From: Pontederia crassipes
Lineage: Eukaryota > Streptophyta > Magnoliopsida > Commelinales > Pontederiaceae
Direction: 5' to 3'
Length of the DNA: 64,000 nucleotides
Assembly (NCBI GenBank): GCA_030549335.1
Contig: CM060189.1
Coordinates: forward strand, 50,562,917-50,626,916
The position numbers and the translations under genes are program-made. The notes below the pieces were generated by a model, which was not told the DNA's origin, did no database searches, and worked only from the letters and a program-made list of their open reading frames with translations. Below are positions 46,367-58,125 of the stretch, in pieces (position 1 is the first letter of the stretch; each line of letters starts with the position of its first letter).

Positions 46367-46551
46367 CTTTTTCATAACAACAACAACAACAACAACAAAG
46401 CCTTATCCCACTAGGTGGGGTCGGTTACATGGATCATACGACGCCATTCCGCTCTATTAATAAATATTCGTTGATCCATGTTCATAAGATTCGACATGAT
46501 TTTATGTTGACTGTCGGGACCTAACACAACCCTCCTCCTTTTTCATAACAA
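46367..46551 (-). mobile_element. Internally deleted mini-RTE (157 bp) with 14-bp TSD
   Basis: 46381-46537, read on the minus strand, joins about 74 bp from near the 5' end of the RTE LINE (equivalent to 10606-10680) directly to its last ~75 bp (equivalent to about 13660-13734). About 3 kb is lost between. Exact duplications ctttttcataacaa flank it at 46367-46380 and 46538-46551. The deletion junction is in frame (see next entry). Confidence 0.94.
46411..46497 (-). CDS. 28-codon in-frame fusion ORF of the mini-RTE
   Basis: The parent LINE's start codon region (MSNLMNMDQRI) is fused in frame to the parent's last residues (NRAEWRRMIHVTDPT, stop). Both the original start and stop are used. No catalytic domain remains. 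Whether it is translated is unknown; the in-frame junction could be chance (one in three). Confidence 0.5.
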   Translation of the reverse strand: MSNLMNMDQRIFINRAEWRRMIHVTDPT

Positions 46552-46874
46552 TGGTATATTATTCATACCTATTATTGATACCTTATATGTAATAACTTAT
46601 TCAATAAATGGAAGGTTTACAAAACAGGGCAAGGATTCTGCTTTACTCAAAAAACTGTCACATTAAATAAATAAACATAACAATGAGTTTTTTTTTTTTT
46701 TTTGAGGGACAACGAGATTGAGAGGTTATTGCATTTGCATAAAAAAAAACTGAAGAAAGCATATACCCAAAATCTTTCTTTTCATAGACTGCCATTTAAA
46801 AATTGGAATGTTCGTGTGGTGTTTAATTTTAAGCAAGCCATTCCATTCTAGAAAATTGATAAAATGAGAATGAA

Positions 46875-49800
46875 TCACGATGCTCTCTGACGAGCAAATC
46901 GCTGCAAAGACTTTGGCAGTTCAGCTTCTGTTACCTTCTGTTTCTTGAAGGGTCTATCTTGGGTCTGCTGCTGCTCCAAGAATGGCCTCTTTGCTCTGAA
47001 TACTTCTTCTACCTTGCGCTTCGCCTTCTTGCTGGGCTTGCTTCTTCCTTTAGTCTTGTTCTTTACTTTCATGTTCTTGGCTTTCTCAATAGCAGATTCC
47101 ATTTCCTCCTCAAGCTCCTTCTTACTCCGCTTCTCCTTCTCCCTATGCAGCCTCATAGAGCCGATTTTAGTTGGTTCCAGCATAATGGTCTCCGGCTGGA
47201 GCTTGTCAAGGAGAGCGTGAACCTCTTTCTCTCTCCTCTGTTTTGTTGTTTCATATGGATTCGCAACAAATGTATCAAAGTTCGGCTCCCCAGATCCTGG
47301 AACAAGAATAGAGGATATGCCCATGGAGTGACCAAGACCCAGCACATCTTCGTAAGGCCGGAAAAGGACTCTTCCAACCTGATAGCCCTTCACCATGGCA
47401 TGGCTCATATATCGCTCATAGTCTTGACTGCCAGAGTCTTTCCATATCTGAACTTGAGACCCATTTGCCATGGCCAGCAAGCCATTCTGGCTGAAGTCCA
47501 AAGTCTGAGCATGACCGTGATACGTGTGGAGAACATCCATCTTCCTGAGGTCCCACAACTTGATTTTGCGGTCCATTCCAGCTGTGGCCATCAGATGCCC
47601 TCCTCCATGGAATGCAATAGCAGATAAAGGACCTTGATGACACAACATGATAACCAAAGGTTTCACACTGGTGGGCTTCCACATTGTGACTTTTCCACCT
47701 GAGTGGCCCAATCCAATGACAGCATTATAGGGGTTCACCTGCATCACATCTGTACGACCAAGTCCAGTACGATAATTGGCGACCATCTCACCCGTTGTTA
47801 CATCCTGATAGTGCAGCTGTGCAAATTTATTCACTGATGCCAGAAGGAAGTGCTTGTCTAGAAACTGAAGCCTTAGAGGAGCTCCATGTTCCTGCAATAT
47901 AGAAGGATGAGTATCCAAAAAAAAATCTTTACACTGAAATATACTTTGGCTAGACTTCTAAACTGTTATTAAACAAACTGCAATATAGGAAGGATGAGTA
48001 TCCAAAAAATCTTTATACTGAAATATACTTCGATTAGACTTCTAAACTGTTATTAAACAAATAACAGGTCAATATGTAAAACAATCTTATTCAGCCTAGG
48101 TTGAGTTCTAAAGTAACATGTTGCAGAAAGGGAAAACAAAATAACATAAATCTAACTGAAAAAAGCATAAAAGGTTTACTAAACAGTCATATATACAAAT
48201 TTCACATTGCAAAGTAGGCCTAGTACTTGAACATGGCAACACATCGTTTCTCCTATAATGCCACCTTTCAGTTAGATTTCTTTAAGCTGGTCTGATGCAA
48301 GTATGCAACTAAGCATGAAATCTCCGGGTATAGGAGCTCTGTACTTGACATCCATAAAGTTTTACCTGTAAGCAGTGGAGCTCTGTACCATGCCTGTTGT
48401 AGATATACGCATACCTGCCAATAATTAAATTGTTAATCATTGCAGACATGGATCTAAAGTAACTTTGAAAAGGATAGCCTTCATTTATACAGTTATCCTT
48501 TATTATTTGTCTTGATGAATATTTACATATTTGCCTTAAGGGCAGCCAACAAAGACATTTTGGGCCGTATCTAGTGTAACTCTCCATGTCTGATACAAAC
48601 ATGGATCAAAAGAAATTTTGAAGACTGAATTGTTGAGAAAAAATAATCATTCAAAAGTTATTATACAAAGGCAAGCCCCAAGTCTCATTAATGAGCAATG
48701 ACAAAAATAATCTCGTTTTTATAAATCATAAAGTTTATATGCTTGGTAGGAAGCTATCCGTATAACCTGTAATGATCCAAAACTAGAAATTATGGATGAG
48801 AAATATTCCTGACTAAGAAGTATATCCAAGAAAATTAAGAACCAATCAACAGCTCAAAGCAACATCTCAGAAATGAGACCAAACCAATTACATAAATCTA
48901 TTATGACATTTACAAAGATTTAACCTTCATATTGCAGTTGAATATTGACTACCAAGTAGAACTATAAGGGGTCGTTTGGTGCATTACCCATTTAATTAAC
49001 CGGTAATGAAGATCACTACTTAAATAGATTACCACTACTTAATTTACCGGTAATATCATACTATAGTGTTTGGCAAGTATTGATAATATAAATAATGGTT
49101 AAAATAGTTAGAGAGCAAATTATCAAAATACCCCTAAAAATTATATTAGATTTTCATCACATAGTATTATAAATAAATAAACAAAGAAAAAAATAGAAAA
49201 GTGAATATAGATAAAAAAAAATGAGGCAAAAGTAAAAGTTATTTGTAAAAGATTTTAAATAATAAAGAAGTTGAAATTGAATGATATCTATTTATTAATA
49301 AAATATTTTAAATTAAAGAATTTGATTGATGGACATTTTTGTCAAAATGCATGTGTAATCTGGAAAACCACCTCCCTACCACCTAAATTATCAGTGATGT
49401 GGTAATTAAGATAACCAAAGCAATTAAAATTACTTTAAAACAACCAAAAGAGATAATGTGGTGGCCCTAAGAATTTATAATAAAATAATCGGTAACCTAT
49501 TTTTTACCTCATACCAAAGGGCCCCTAACAAACTTTGCAGCAGCAATGTTGTGAATTCCCATAAATCAACCAATCTGACAACCATTCTATTTTTAAATTC
49601 ATCAACTAATAATTTTTTTCAAAAATATGCACTTGACCATTTATTTTGTTTAAAACAGATGATTTATAAATTAGACTTTTTTTAGAAGATTTATAAATTA
49701 GACATGTACCTACTTTTGCACTACTTGCAGGCTCTTTTATAATCTATAGATTCTATGCCAAATAAACTTTACACATCCTCAAAAAATAGCAACTCAGTAA

Positions 49801-52800
49801 GATTTTAGTAGGGGAGAGCAAAACCAAGAATAAAACTGGGAATGGAACCGGGAATCAACTAAACAATTTAACATTATTGCAATTAAATTAGAGTTTAGGT
49901 AAGTTGATATATTATTATAATTATATTTTAGCTATAAACCGGGAGTAGAACTGGGTTTAGGAGGGGATCAGATCCTATTAGGGTATTTTAAAATTAGATA
50001 AGTTCAATATATCACTATATTTTATTTTGATGAGATGGACCCAGTCCTAAAACAGAACCAAACCAGGTTTTCTCCAACTTAGAACCAGTCCCTGACAGGT
50101 TATATCCTGGATCAGGAATATTTCCCAAAAATCCGGGACGGTCCAGTACGGGCATCTGTCATTTTAACAAGGAACATCTCAGGTTCATGAAACTCTATCA
50201 TCATATAAAAATGCATGAAAACCAGATAGCATATTCATCTCCATAAAATCTAAAAAACTTATTATTTGTGGACTTCGAATTACCAAACAGCAACTATAGA
50301 AGGTGAAAGGAAAAAGCTGATTGTGTCAGATAGTGTTGGTTATAAACACTAGATAATGCAATTGGCAATACTAGCATCCGATGTGCTTTTGATTTTTTAA
50401 AAAAACAGCACATAATGATAAAAAATGACAGCACAAAATGCTAAAACATTATTTTTCTTGTTTAAGTCCAATTATCCAACATAGTTCATTAAGGCTAGTT
50501 AAACTCTCAAGCCAACTCTTAAAAGTTTAAGTTAGCATAAGCTTGAGTGTGAGTGTTTCAGAAAGAGGAGACAGTTAAATTCAATGGAGGTTGCTACTGA
50601 AAGGGGAAAAAACAAGATGCGCAACAAAGAGAAAAGAAAATCAGTCCAAAAATATATTAAGAGGTGCCTAATATTGTAAGCATAGTGATTTTCAGAGAAA
50701 TTACTTTTTCTGAGCTACTGCATAAAACTCCTCATTATGTAAGAATACAATGTCTCGCACCGTCTCACGAACCTGAAAAGGAAATTTGAATATTACCTCT
50801 GTTAAGAATATAAAATCATAGATGTTGCTCTTCCTAAAGAGCGAGAGGTCAAGAGTATCATGCACATTAAATTGCTGAAAATATATAAATATGGTGAAAA
50901 AAATCCTAAACTTAAATGAAATGCGTAGAGGAGTTTGTGACAGATAAGAATAGTTCAGATGGGTCTGATAGATTTCCACTGTAAAAGTAAAACTCAAAGA
51001 GCTATAAATTCAAATAAAAAGTTTGTTTTCATATTGAATTAAACCATGATCTAATTTCAAAAGCAATTGGTAGGAATGACAGGACCAGCTTGGATTCACC
51101 GAGGGCCCTGTCCCTGATAGGTAGGCTGTATTCCCAATGTAATTAAAAAAAGTTACACAGTAGAGATAGACAACATATATAGACAAAAATAACATCAGCA
51201 AATATTAAAAAAGTGGAATTTGGACAAAAGAATGGAATCGTAAAAATTTAGAGGATCAATAGAGCACAAGAAAAGGTCCATTGTCAATAGAACTTCATCC
51301 CAAACCTTGATTATGAGAATAGCAATTTTCACATCAAAACAAATAATACTACAAAAAAAACCCAACTTGTACTACAATCACTTAGAAACAATCCCTAAAA
51401 TTGAACTTTAGAATAAAGGAATAGGATTCCATGATTATTGATAGATCCCAATGTTGTTGTTGTTGTTGATTATTGATAGATCAACATTCATAACATAAAA
51501 AAATAAAAACTGAAACGTGCATGAAATCAATTGTAATTAAAAAGTACAAGTAATAGATACCAATATGCTTAAGGGCAAAACATCGAGAAAGAAACAAACC
51601 TCAAACTCTTTAATAAGATCCATTTTGAGCATATCCATCATTGCCAAATGTCCCTTGCGTCCCCCGACCAGCATATAGCGCCCACTCAATGTGTAGTTAA
51701 TTTTGTATGGACCTAGATCTACACATTAACATAAAATCATTGTTGAAGCTTTCTTTTGAGGAAGGGCCTTATTGATGTTCATGAACGAAAAAGACGTAAC
51801 TGTTCTCATTGTCAGCTTAGTTTCTTAGATGTGTGGTACAGTTTCAGAAATGTTGGAGCTCTTAAAAATGTGATTAACATTCCACTACATAAAATGAAAA
51901 CATGCAGTATGTTCACAAGAATAATGGCCTGAAAACTTTCAATATATGAATAGTTGAATCATTAAGCGCGGAGGTAAAAATTTTCACCTGGTAAAATCAT
52001 GTCAAATGGCTTTCTAGAACTGATAATGTCCACTTCATTTACTATAGACTCTTGCTTGGCATAAAATGTCTTCTCCAAACCTTCAGGCTCCAAGTAGCCT
52101 ACATCAGTTGGCATGAGCCACTGAAGAATTGCAGAAAAGAAATTATTTCATAGTATTTTAAGTTTAACTAGAAAAAATAGATGCCACAAAAATTAAAAGA
52201 CGTCTGATGAAATAACTTAACAGGTGCTCCAAAAACCATTCAGGTAGAGAAAAAAACTCCATCATCACTTAAGGATACATCCAATGGAATTGTTAAGGAT
52301 TAACGTAATAGATAGTGGGAATACGTCTTTAATAGAAACAAAAATCTTTCCAAGGTAGTGTTAACCCAAAACATCAGCTATAAGAGTTTCCCTCAGCCCT
52401 CATAGATAGTGAAATAAAAGAGATAGAAAATAAACCTTCTCAGCTCTTGCGGCGGCTTGCGCAGACTGGCCATAGATTTTTTCTCTTACAGAAAGCTGAC
52501 CCTTCAGTTTTTTATCTTTTAAACTCTGGAATGTCAAATAACAGCATGAGTTATTATTAAAATGATGCATAACAATGACTTTTCTTGAGAAGAATTAGAA
52601 CAGGAATTTCAAATAGAGGAACTCATTTGATTGGCACACCTCCAGGTTAGCAACCTCGCCACGTAAATATTTCTTTGTTACAGCATCCAGATCACCACTA
52701 GCATCCTGTGCAATCACAAATTTATTCAATCATACAGAATTCCACAATTTTTTGTGGAAGACATAAATGTAGACAAGAAACCACAACTAAATGCATCAAG

Positions 52801-52978
52801 AGTTCAAACCTTCCAATACAAAGTCATTTAAACACACCCAATGTTATCATGACTTTTTTAAAAAAAAGGACTTCTTTCCACCAAAGAGAAATTAAGCATT
52901 CAACGCCGAGTTTACCTGTTCGGCTGCTTGTGGTTTGCGCAAAAGATCAACGCTGCCAGCTTGTTTGGCTTCTACCAT
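46875..52978 (-). CDS. UTP7: U3 snoRNP/SSU-processome WD40 protein UTP7 (WDR46 homologue, 534 aa)
   Basis: Coding exons on the minus strand, in order: 52978-52916, 52705-52640, 52525-52436, 52120-51988, 51718-51600, 50772-50705, 48414-48366 and 47891-46875. All borders are GT-AG and phases fit. The product starts MVEAKQAGSVDLLRKPQAAE. It continues with the family block KDKKLKGQLS...AARAEKWLMPTDVGYLEPEG, then DMILPDLGPYK, VRETVRDIVFLHNEEFYAVA and WD-type repeats (IKLWDLRK at about 306-313). The BING4 C-terminal region has GSGEPNFDTFVANPYETTKQ (about 395-414), and a lysine-rich nucleolar tail ends LQRFARQRAS. Length matches the Arabidopsis homologue At3g10530 as I recall it (about 536). UTP7 scaffolds the nucleolar pre-40S processome for 18S rRNA maturation. 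A 5'-UTR exon ending at 53112 precedes the first coding exon; no in-frame ATG lies upstream. A Tourist-like element and an RTE tail lie in its introns. Confidence 0.95.
48965..49528. mobile_element. Tourist-like (PIF/Harbinger) element in a UTP7 intron
   Basis: The 558-bp element 48968-49525 begins ggggtcgtttggtgcatta. The reverse complement of its right end begins ggggccctttggtatgag. TAA flanks both ends (48965-48967 and 49526-49528). It lies in the 2.3-kb intron between the sixth and seventh coding exons. No transposase is encoded. Confidence 0.88.
51432..51482 (+). mobile_element. Tail-only RTE insertion (19 bp) with 16-bp TSD
   Basis: Between exact copies of tgattattgatagatc (51432-51447 and 51467-51482) lie only ccaatgttgttgttgttgt. 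That is the TTG tail of the RTE family plus five bases of unknown origin. It is in a UTP7 intron and runs opposite to the gene. Confidence 0.85.
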
Positions 52979-53240
52979 CCTCTATATCATAACACAAATT
53001 CATTGAACAATTTTTGAAGAAAAATAAAGGCAATTGCGCTTCCAAAAAGAATTTGGTGTAGCAGAAGCAGCAATAGAGCGATCCTGGAAAGGACGAAAAA
53101 CAGCATCTAACCTTTCGGCGTCGATTCGCTGCTCGACTCCTGCGGAAGAGAAGAGGTCTGAGGAGACGGGTGCGGAGGGCGATGCCGGTGCGTTAGGTTC
53201 TGTATTGGTACCTGCAGGCGGTGGGGAGAGGGAGGAACGC

Positions 53241-53250
53241 TAGGGTTTAG
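53241..53250 (-). promoter_or_regulatory. Telo-box (proximal)
   Basis: ctaaaccctag on the minus strand, about 265 bp upstream of the UTP7 start codon, within or just upstream of the 5' UTR. Confidence 0.65.
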
Positions 53251-53655
53251 TCAGGGGATAAGTTTGAGTTACTCGAGGACCCCCTTGTAATTTAATTGAC
53301 CTAAAGTGCCCCTGCCTTCCTGCGCGCGCCCCTACGCGGCCTGTGCCGCGAGAGACAATCTTCCTGCGCAGGAAGGCCGCGTAGGCGCGCGCGCGACGTA
53401 GAAGGCAGGGCCGAGAAGAACAAACAATAGAAAATCGACGCACGGAGAACTGCCGAAGGCAGAAGAGGTAGAAGAAGTGAGAACTGGAAAGGGAAAAGTG
53501 AAAAATACCGCATAAAGAAAAGAAGGTCCGGCGATGGACAGCGGCAGGCAACGGCTTCCGGCGGTGGCAACGGCGAGCAAAGGGGCAGCGAGGAGAGGAG
53601 GATCGACGCACCGAGTCTGCACTTCACGAGGCGTCCTGGTGGTTGGAATTAGGGG

Positions 53656-53668
53656 ATTTAGGGTTTAG
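53656..53668 (-). promoter_or_regulatory. Telo-box (distal)
   Basis: ctaaaccctaaat on the minus strand contains the full AAACCCTAA consensus. It lies about 680 bp upstream of the start codon, at the far edge of the CG-rich block. Confidence 0.55.
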
Positions 53669-53834
53669 TCTTAGAATGATCTAACGGGCACATATAATCC
53701 TTACACTGATCTGACGATAGAAATTAGAACAATTTAGCAAACCCCGCCCAATCCCGAACTCACTTCGGACCCCTACGTTACGAGTTAAGTAATTTTCTTG
53801 CTGGAAAAAGGATTCATCTGACTACACAAGTATA

Positions 53835-54272
53835 AGGATTGTTGGTGCATTACAATACTTGAATTATAGATTATAACAAAAAATACTAGTAATATAAATA
53901 ATAATTAAAGAAAAATTATCAAAATATTCTTTAAAATTATTTTAAATTTTGACAACATATTATTACAAAATAAACAAAGCAAAAAAAAAAAATTTAAATG
54001 AATATAGACAAAAGAAGATGAGGCAAATTTAAGAATTAGTTGTAAAAAATTTCAAATAATAAAGAAGATGAAGTTGAATAAATAAATATTTTGATTGGTG
54101 AAATATTTTTTGTCAAAATACATTTCATGCAATTCATAATTAGAAAAGACATATCTTCCCCTATCTAAATTACTGATAAGATGATAATTAAGATTACTAA
54201 AATAATTTAAATTATCAGTCTCCATATCAATGGTCTCAGAAGATTTTAAATAAAATATATAATAATTAATGT
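53835..54272. mobile_element. Older relative of the UTP7-intron Tourist-like element
   Basis: Shares with 48968-49525 the start ttggtgcattac, the middle gaatatagac...gatgaggcaaa...aataataaagaag, and tttttgtcaaaat.cat. The right terminus is degraded. Non-coding and more diverged than the intronic copy. Confidence 0.7.
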
Positions 54273-54499
54273 TGAGGGAGAGACTTCCATTTGGATCCAA
54301 ATTGGGTCTAGGCTTTTGTGTGTTCTAGCATATTTATCATATTCAGCCTCTAGAGATAAAAGTTGCTCTTTTAGACCCGTTTAAATAAAATACTGTTAGT
54401 TTGGGATAAATTCCAAATCCACCACAAAAAAAAAAGTGAAAAGTAATAACACATGTATTTGAGATTAGTGGTTTAAGTCCATGTCCTTGTGTATGAAGT

Positions 54500-55030
54500 C
54501 ATTAAAATCATATCAAATTAGTCGGTTCAATTAATTGAATTGTGAACTTATGATTCATCTAGTGCAGTTCAATTTCAAAATCATTTTTAATATTTAGCTG
54601 AACATTAAAAAAATAAAAAATACAAAAACTAAAAAAGGGAAAAAGAAAGTGATAAAAGGAAAGTTAAAGAGGATAGAGAAAATGTAATAAAAATAAAAAT
54701 GAAAAGGCAAGTCTTAGAAATTGAATAATACTAAAACGGAGCTATCAAATGGTATGAAAAATGGAAACAAAAAAGAAAAGTGTTAAATGAAAATAATAAA
54801 ATAAGAGTACTTTGAGATAAAAATATATTAGTACAACATCTATCCTCATTAAATAATAAATAAAAAAAATCGATGATAATCTATTAATATTTATACGTTG
54901 ACAATTATTTTTTATCATTCTTAAAACCTCTAATAAATAGAATATATATTTATATTAATATGTTTTATACTAATAGGTAATTAGTACAATATATATTACA
55001 TCATATAAGTTACACTATACATTTAATATT
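54500..55030. mobile_element. Diverged copy of the 16.1-kb element family
   Basis: gtcattaaaatcatatc followed by tcggttcaattaattg-type sequence and then A-rich filler parallels 16112-16900. Right border not found. Confidence 0.4.
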
Positions 55031-55154
55031 AGGGTAAAAAAAGTATAAAACCAAGTTACTACAGCTTCCATCTCAACCGTTCAATTGTTACATCAAAAAA
55101 AGTGACCAGTGGGAATGATTCATTTCCTTGAAATGTTAGGCCATTGAAGGGGTA

Positions 55155-55485
55155 GGAACTTGCGCTCCGCCCCATCAAGCTCAATGCTGCCCTCGGCGGA
55201 CCCTTCGATCGCACTCGCCGACGCCGGCGCATCCAACCACTTGGAATGTTAGGGCATTGAAGGGGGATCAACTTTAGGGCATCGAGGAAGCAAACTGAGA
55301 GCACGACAATATGTGAAGAGAGAATCTGAGAGCACGGCGAGCTTTGAATGTCCATAAACGACCCACTTTCTCTCTTTTGCAAATAATTGATTCCTCCTCG
55401 CGCTTTGCCCCATTGAGCTCAATGCCACTGAAGGCGGACCCTTCGACCGCACTTGTTAGCGCCAGCACATCCAACCATTCTACGT
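55155..55485. repeat. Two ~85-bp GC-rich direct repeats, 240 bp apart
   Basis: gcgctccgccccatcaagct...gcatccaacca (55162-55240) and gcgctttgccccattgagct...gcacatccaacca (55401-55478) are clear copies. They lie directly upstream of the FAR1-related fragment and may be the leader of the same transposon or gene. Confidence 0.7.
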
Positions 55486-55629
55486 GCCATAGAAAGCTTA
55501 GCAGGAGATGGCCGCCACTATGTAGGACCGAAGTATTAGAAGTTTTAGTGTAAACTGCGGCACTTTTTTTAATCAACTTATTTGCGCAAGGCATAGTTCT
55601 TTAGAGTTGCTTGAAGGGCAGAGTTCTAT

Positions 55630-58125
55630 GGAGCAATCTTCTTCCTCACATCTTGAGTAAGGTACACATAATCTTAATATGGATTCTATACATATGAGAT
55701 GCTTAAAAAATATAGTATGAGCTCATTATTTGAATTTTGCCTAGGTAGTACTACGAAATTTATACAAACTACAAGCAATGATATTAATGTTTCTTGTTCA
55801 CAAGTTTTACTTAATGAGCTTGAAGGCACTCAACAAAGGTATTAAACTCATCCTTACAATTAGTTACTTTTTCTTCATGTAATCTATTGTACCTGCATGG
55901 TTCATTGACCTATTCAGTGTGCATAATCTCAATGAAAGTGACATTCAAGATGTGTCACAACTTGACATATTTGATGAACTTGAAGAAACCGAACAAAAGT
56001 ATGAATTTTTTAGCAAGATGTTTTTTCTATTTTTTTCTTCATTTAATTATCTATTTTTCTAATTTTCATAATGCACACAATCTTGATGAAGATGTTAATG
56101 AAGATATGCCAATCATAATTGAAAATTCTGATCATAACAAGCTTGTTCCTAAACCATTTGTGAGCATGCAATTTGAAAATGAGAAGGATGCATACTTTTA
56201 TTATAATTTGTATGCGAAATCAATTGGTTTTTTTTGTGCGTAGGCATTATTCTCATAGGTAAAAAAAAACAAATGACATTATATCAAGTATGCTTGTTTG
56301 TTCAAAACAAAGATATAGGCCTTCAAATAAAAGTTCAGGAAAGGAAGTCAAAATGTAGATGTGATATTAGAGAAGGTTGTAATGCTCATTTTCTTGTATG
56401 CATTACTAAACATGGTAAGTGGGAGGTAAAAAAAATTCGAAGAGCACACACATCAGCTAATGTCCCCGTCAAAGGCATGAAGGTTACGGCCCCAATATAA
56501 ATTATCAAATAATTCAAAGGAAGTTATTACATGACTATGATAAATTGGATTCGGACCATCGAAAATAGCTCGTGCTTTAAACTTGGACAGTGATCCACTA
56601 GTTACGCCTCAAAATTATACAGATCATTTGAAAGGGTTACGCCAAAACAATGTTGGGAGGGAATGCAAAAATACCATAGCTTATTTTCAAAAGAAAGAAA
56701 GAAGTGATCCTAGTTTCTTTTTCAGGTGGGAGATGGATGAAAATAATGTTGGAAGAAGTTTTTTTTCTAGACAGAAGTGATAATTACATGACATTTGGAG
56801 ATGTTGTCATTTTTGACACAACATATAGGACTAACAAATTGTGTATGCCTTTTGCACCTTTTACTGGCATAAATCATAATGTGCAATCAATGTTATTTGG
56901 GTGTGCACTACTTGTAAATGAGGCAGAAGATTCTTTTATATAGTTATTTGAGACATGATTAGAATGTATGTATGATGAGCATCCCTATCAAGACATAGCA
57001 ATGGGACACACTATCCACAAGGTGTTTTCAAATGCATGACATAGGCTTTGCATATAGCATATTGAAAAGAATGCCATGACAAATCTTAGAGACTTAATGG
57101 CAAAGAATGACTTTCAACATGATTATGAAAGTTAGCTTAGGGAATAATTTATTGCTAACGAATTTGAGGAAATATGGTATTTCTTAAAATACAAGTACAA
57201 TATTTTAGATGGGCATTGGTTAGTTAAAATGTTTGAAAAGAGTCATCAATAAGTGCAAGTGTATTTAAATGATGTATTCATTGTAGGTGTTCAGTCGACA
57301 CAATGAGCTAAAAGTATGAATTCCTTTTGTTATGGCTTTGTAAACTCACACACTTCCTTACCTAAATTTGTTCCGATCGAGCACTACAGTCTTGACGTAA
57401 TGTTGAGGAACGTGAAGATTTTAAAACAATGAACAATGTAACCTCCTTAGCTTCGGCAAGTCCATTGGAGAGTCACGTAGGAAAAATGTACACATCAAAA
57501 GTCTTTAACCATTTTCAAGAAGAATTTAAGAAAACATTGAGCTATTGATTTGATATATTATCAGAAAACAATAAAAAATTTGTGTATTCTATGTATGTGG
57601 CAGGAAAGGAAGACAAAATAAGGAATGTTGTGGAATATAATATGGATACAAATATCCTACTATAATGTTCATGCAAAAAGTTTGAGAGAATTGAATTTTT
57701 GTGTGGCCATGCATTACTAATTCTCTCGCACAAAAGACATATGAGTTTATCCGAGCAATACATTCTTCACCGGTGGACAATCAATGCAAGGTATACCAAA
57801 GCATGTGTCCTTCAAAATTTGGATGTTGAAGGGAATGTAACCCCATTAGAGACATGGAGCTTTGACACTAACGCGAGAAGAGCCTTCATCTATCTTATTG
57901 TTGATTACACTGTCTTAACATGAAATCATGTTTTTCTTTTATTTTTGAAGATATTCAAAGCATGACGATTTTTTCGTTGGATGGATGGACCTCTTGATGA
58001 TCACTACAAGAATTTCATTAATGTATTATTACGCAAGATAAATAGGTTGGAGAGTGAAGTTGAAATCCTAAATCTGAAGCAAGAACTTGATACAATGAAA
58101 AATCCTTCAAATGGATCTCCTTCAT
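55630..58125 (+). pseudogene. Broken FAR1-related / MULE-type transposase gene
   Basis: In order: short 5' segments beginning MEQSSSSHLE at 55628; an N-terminal FAR1 zinc-finger-type domain (FVSMQFENEKDAYFYYNLYA, about 56157-56216, then VCLFVQNKDIG and TKHGKWEVKKIRRAHTS); and a MULE transposase core (DVVIFDTTYRTNKLCMPFAP, about 56798-56860, then FGCALLVNEAEDSF). A SWIM zinc finger follows (CSCKKFERIEFLCGHALL, 57669-57722, with the CxC...CxH pattern and EQYILHRW), then a C-terminal coiled-coil-like end (INRLESEVEILNLKQEL). FAR1/FRS proteins are plant transcription factors derived from Mutator-like transposases. The frame is interrupted by several stops and shifts between these domains (for example a stop just after AEDSFI at 56941), so it cannot make a full protein. 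Splice-like junctions at the 5' end suggest a former intron-containing gene. Confidence 0.85.

Larger units (their letters stand above)
53113..53680 (-). promoter_or_regulatory. UTP7 promoter region with telo-boxes and CpG-rich block
   Basis: On the minus strand, ctaaaccctag (53240-53250) and ctaaaccctaaat (53656-53668) are telo-boxes, typical of plant ribosomal and ribosome-biogenesis gene promoters. Between them lies a CG-dense block (53300-53640) in sharp contrast to the AT-rich surroundings. Open frames inside this block are by-products of base composition. Transcription probably begins near 53.2 kb. Confidence 0.65.

Noticed and set aside
46945-47627. Open frames of 91 and 222 codons on the plus strand
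   Set aside because: Antisense shadows of the last UTP7 exon.
53034-53243. Possible N-terminal extension of UTP7 through the upstream exon
   Set aside because: Reading back in frame from the ATG meets a stop in the upstream exon before any ATG, so the exon is 5' UTR.
53240-53627. Three overlapping minus-strand frames of about 100 codons
   Set aside because: Product of the CG-rich promoter block; frames conflict and show no family resemblance.
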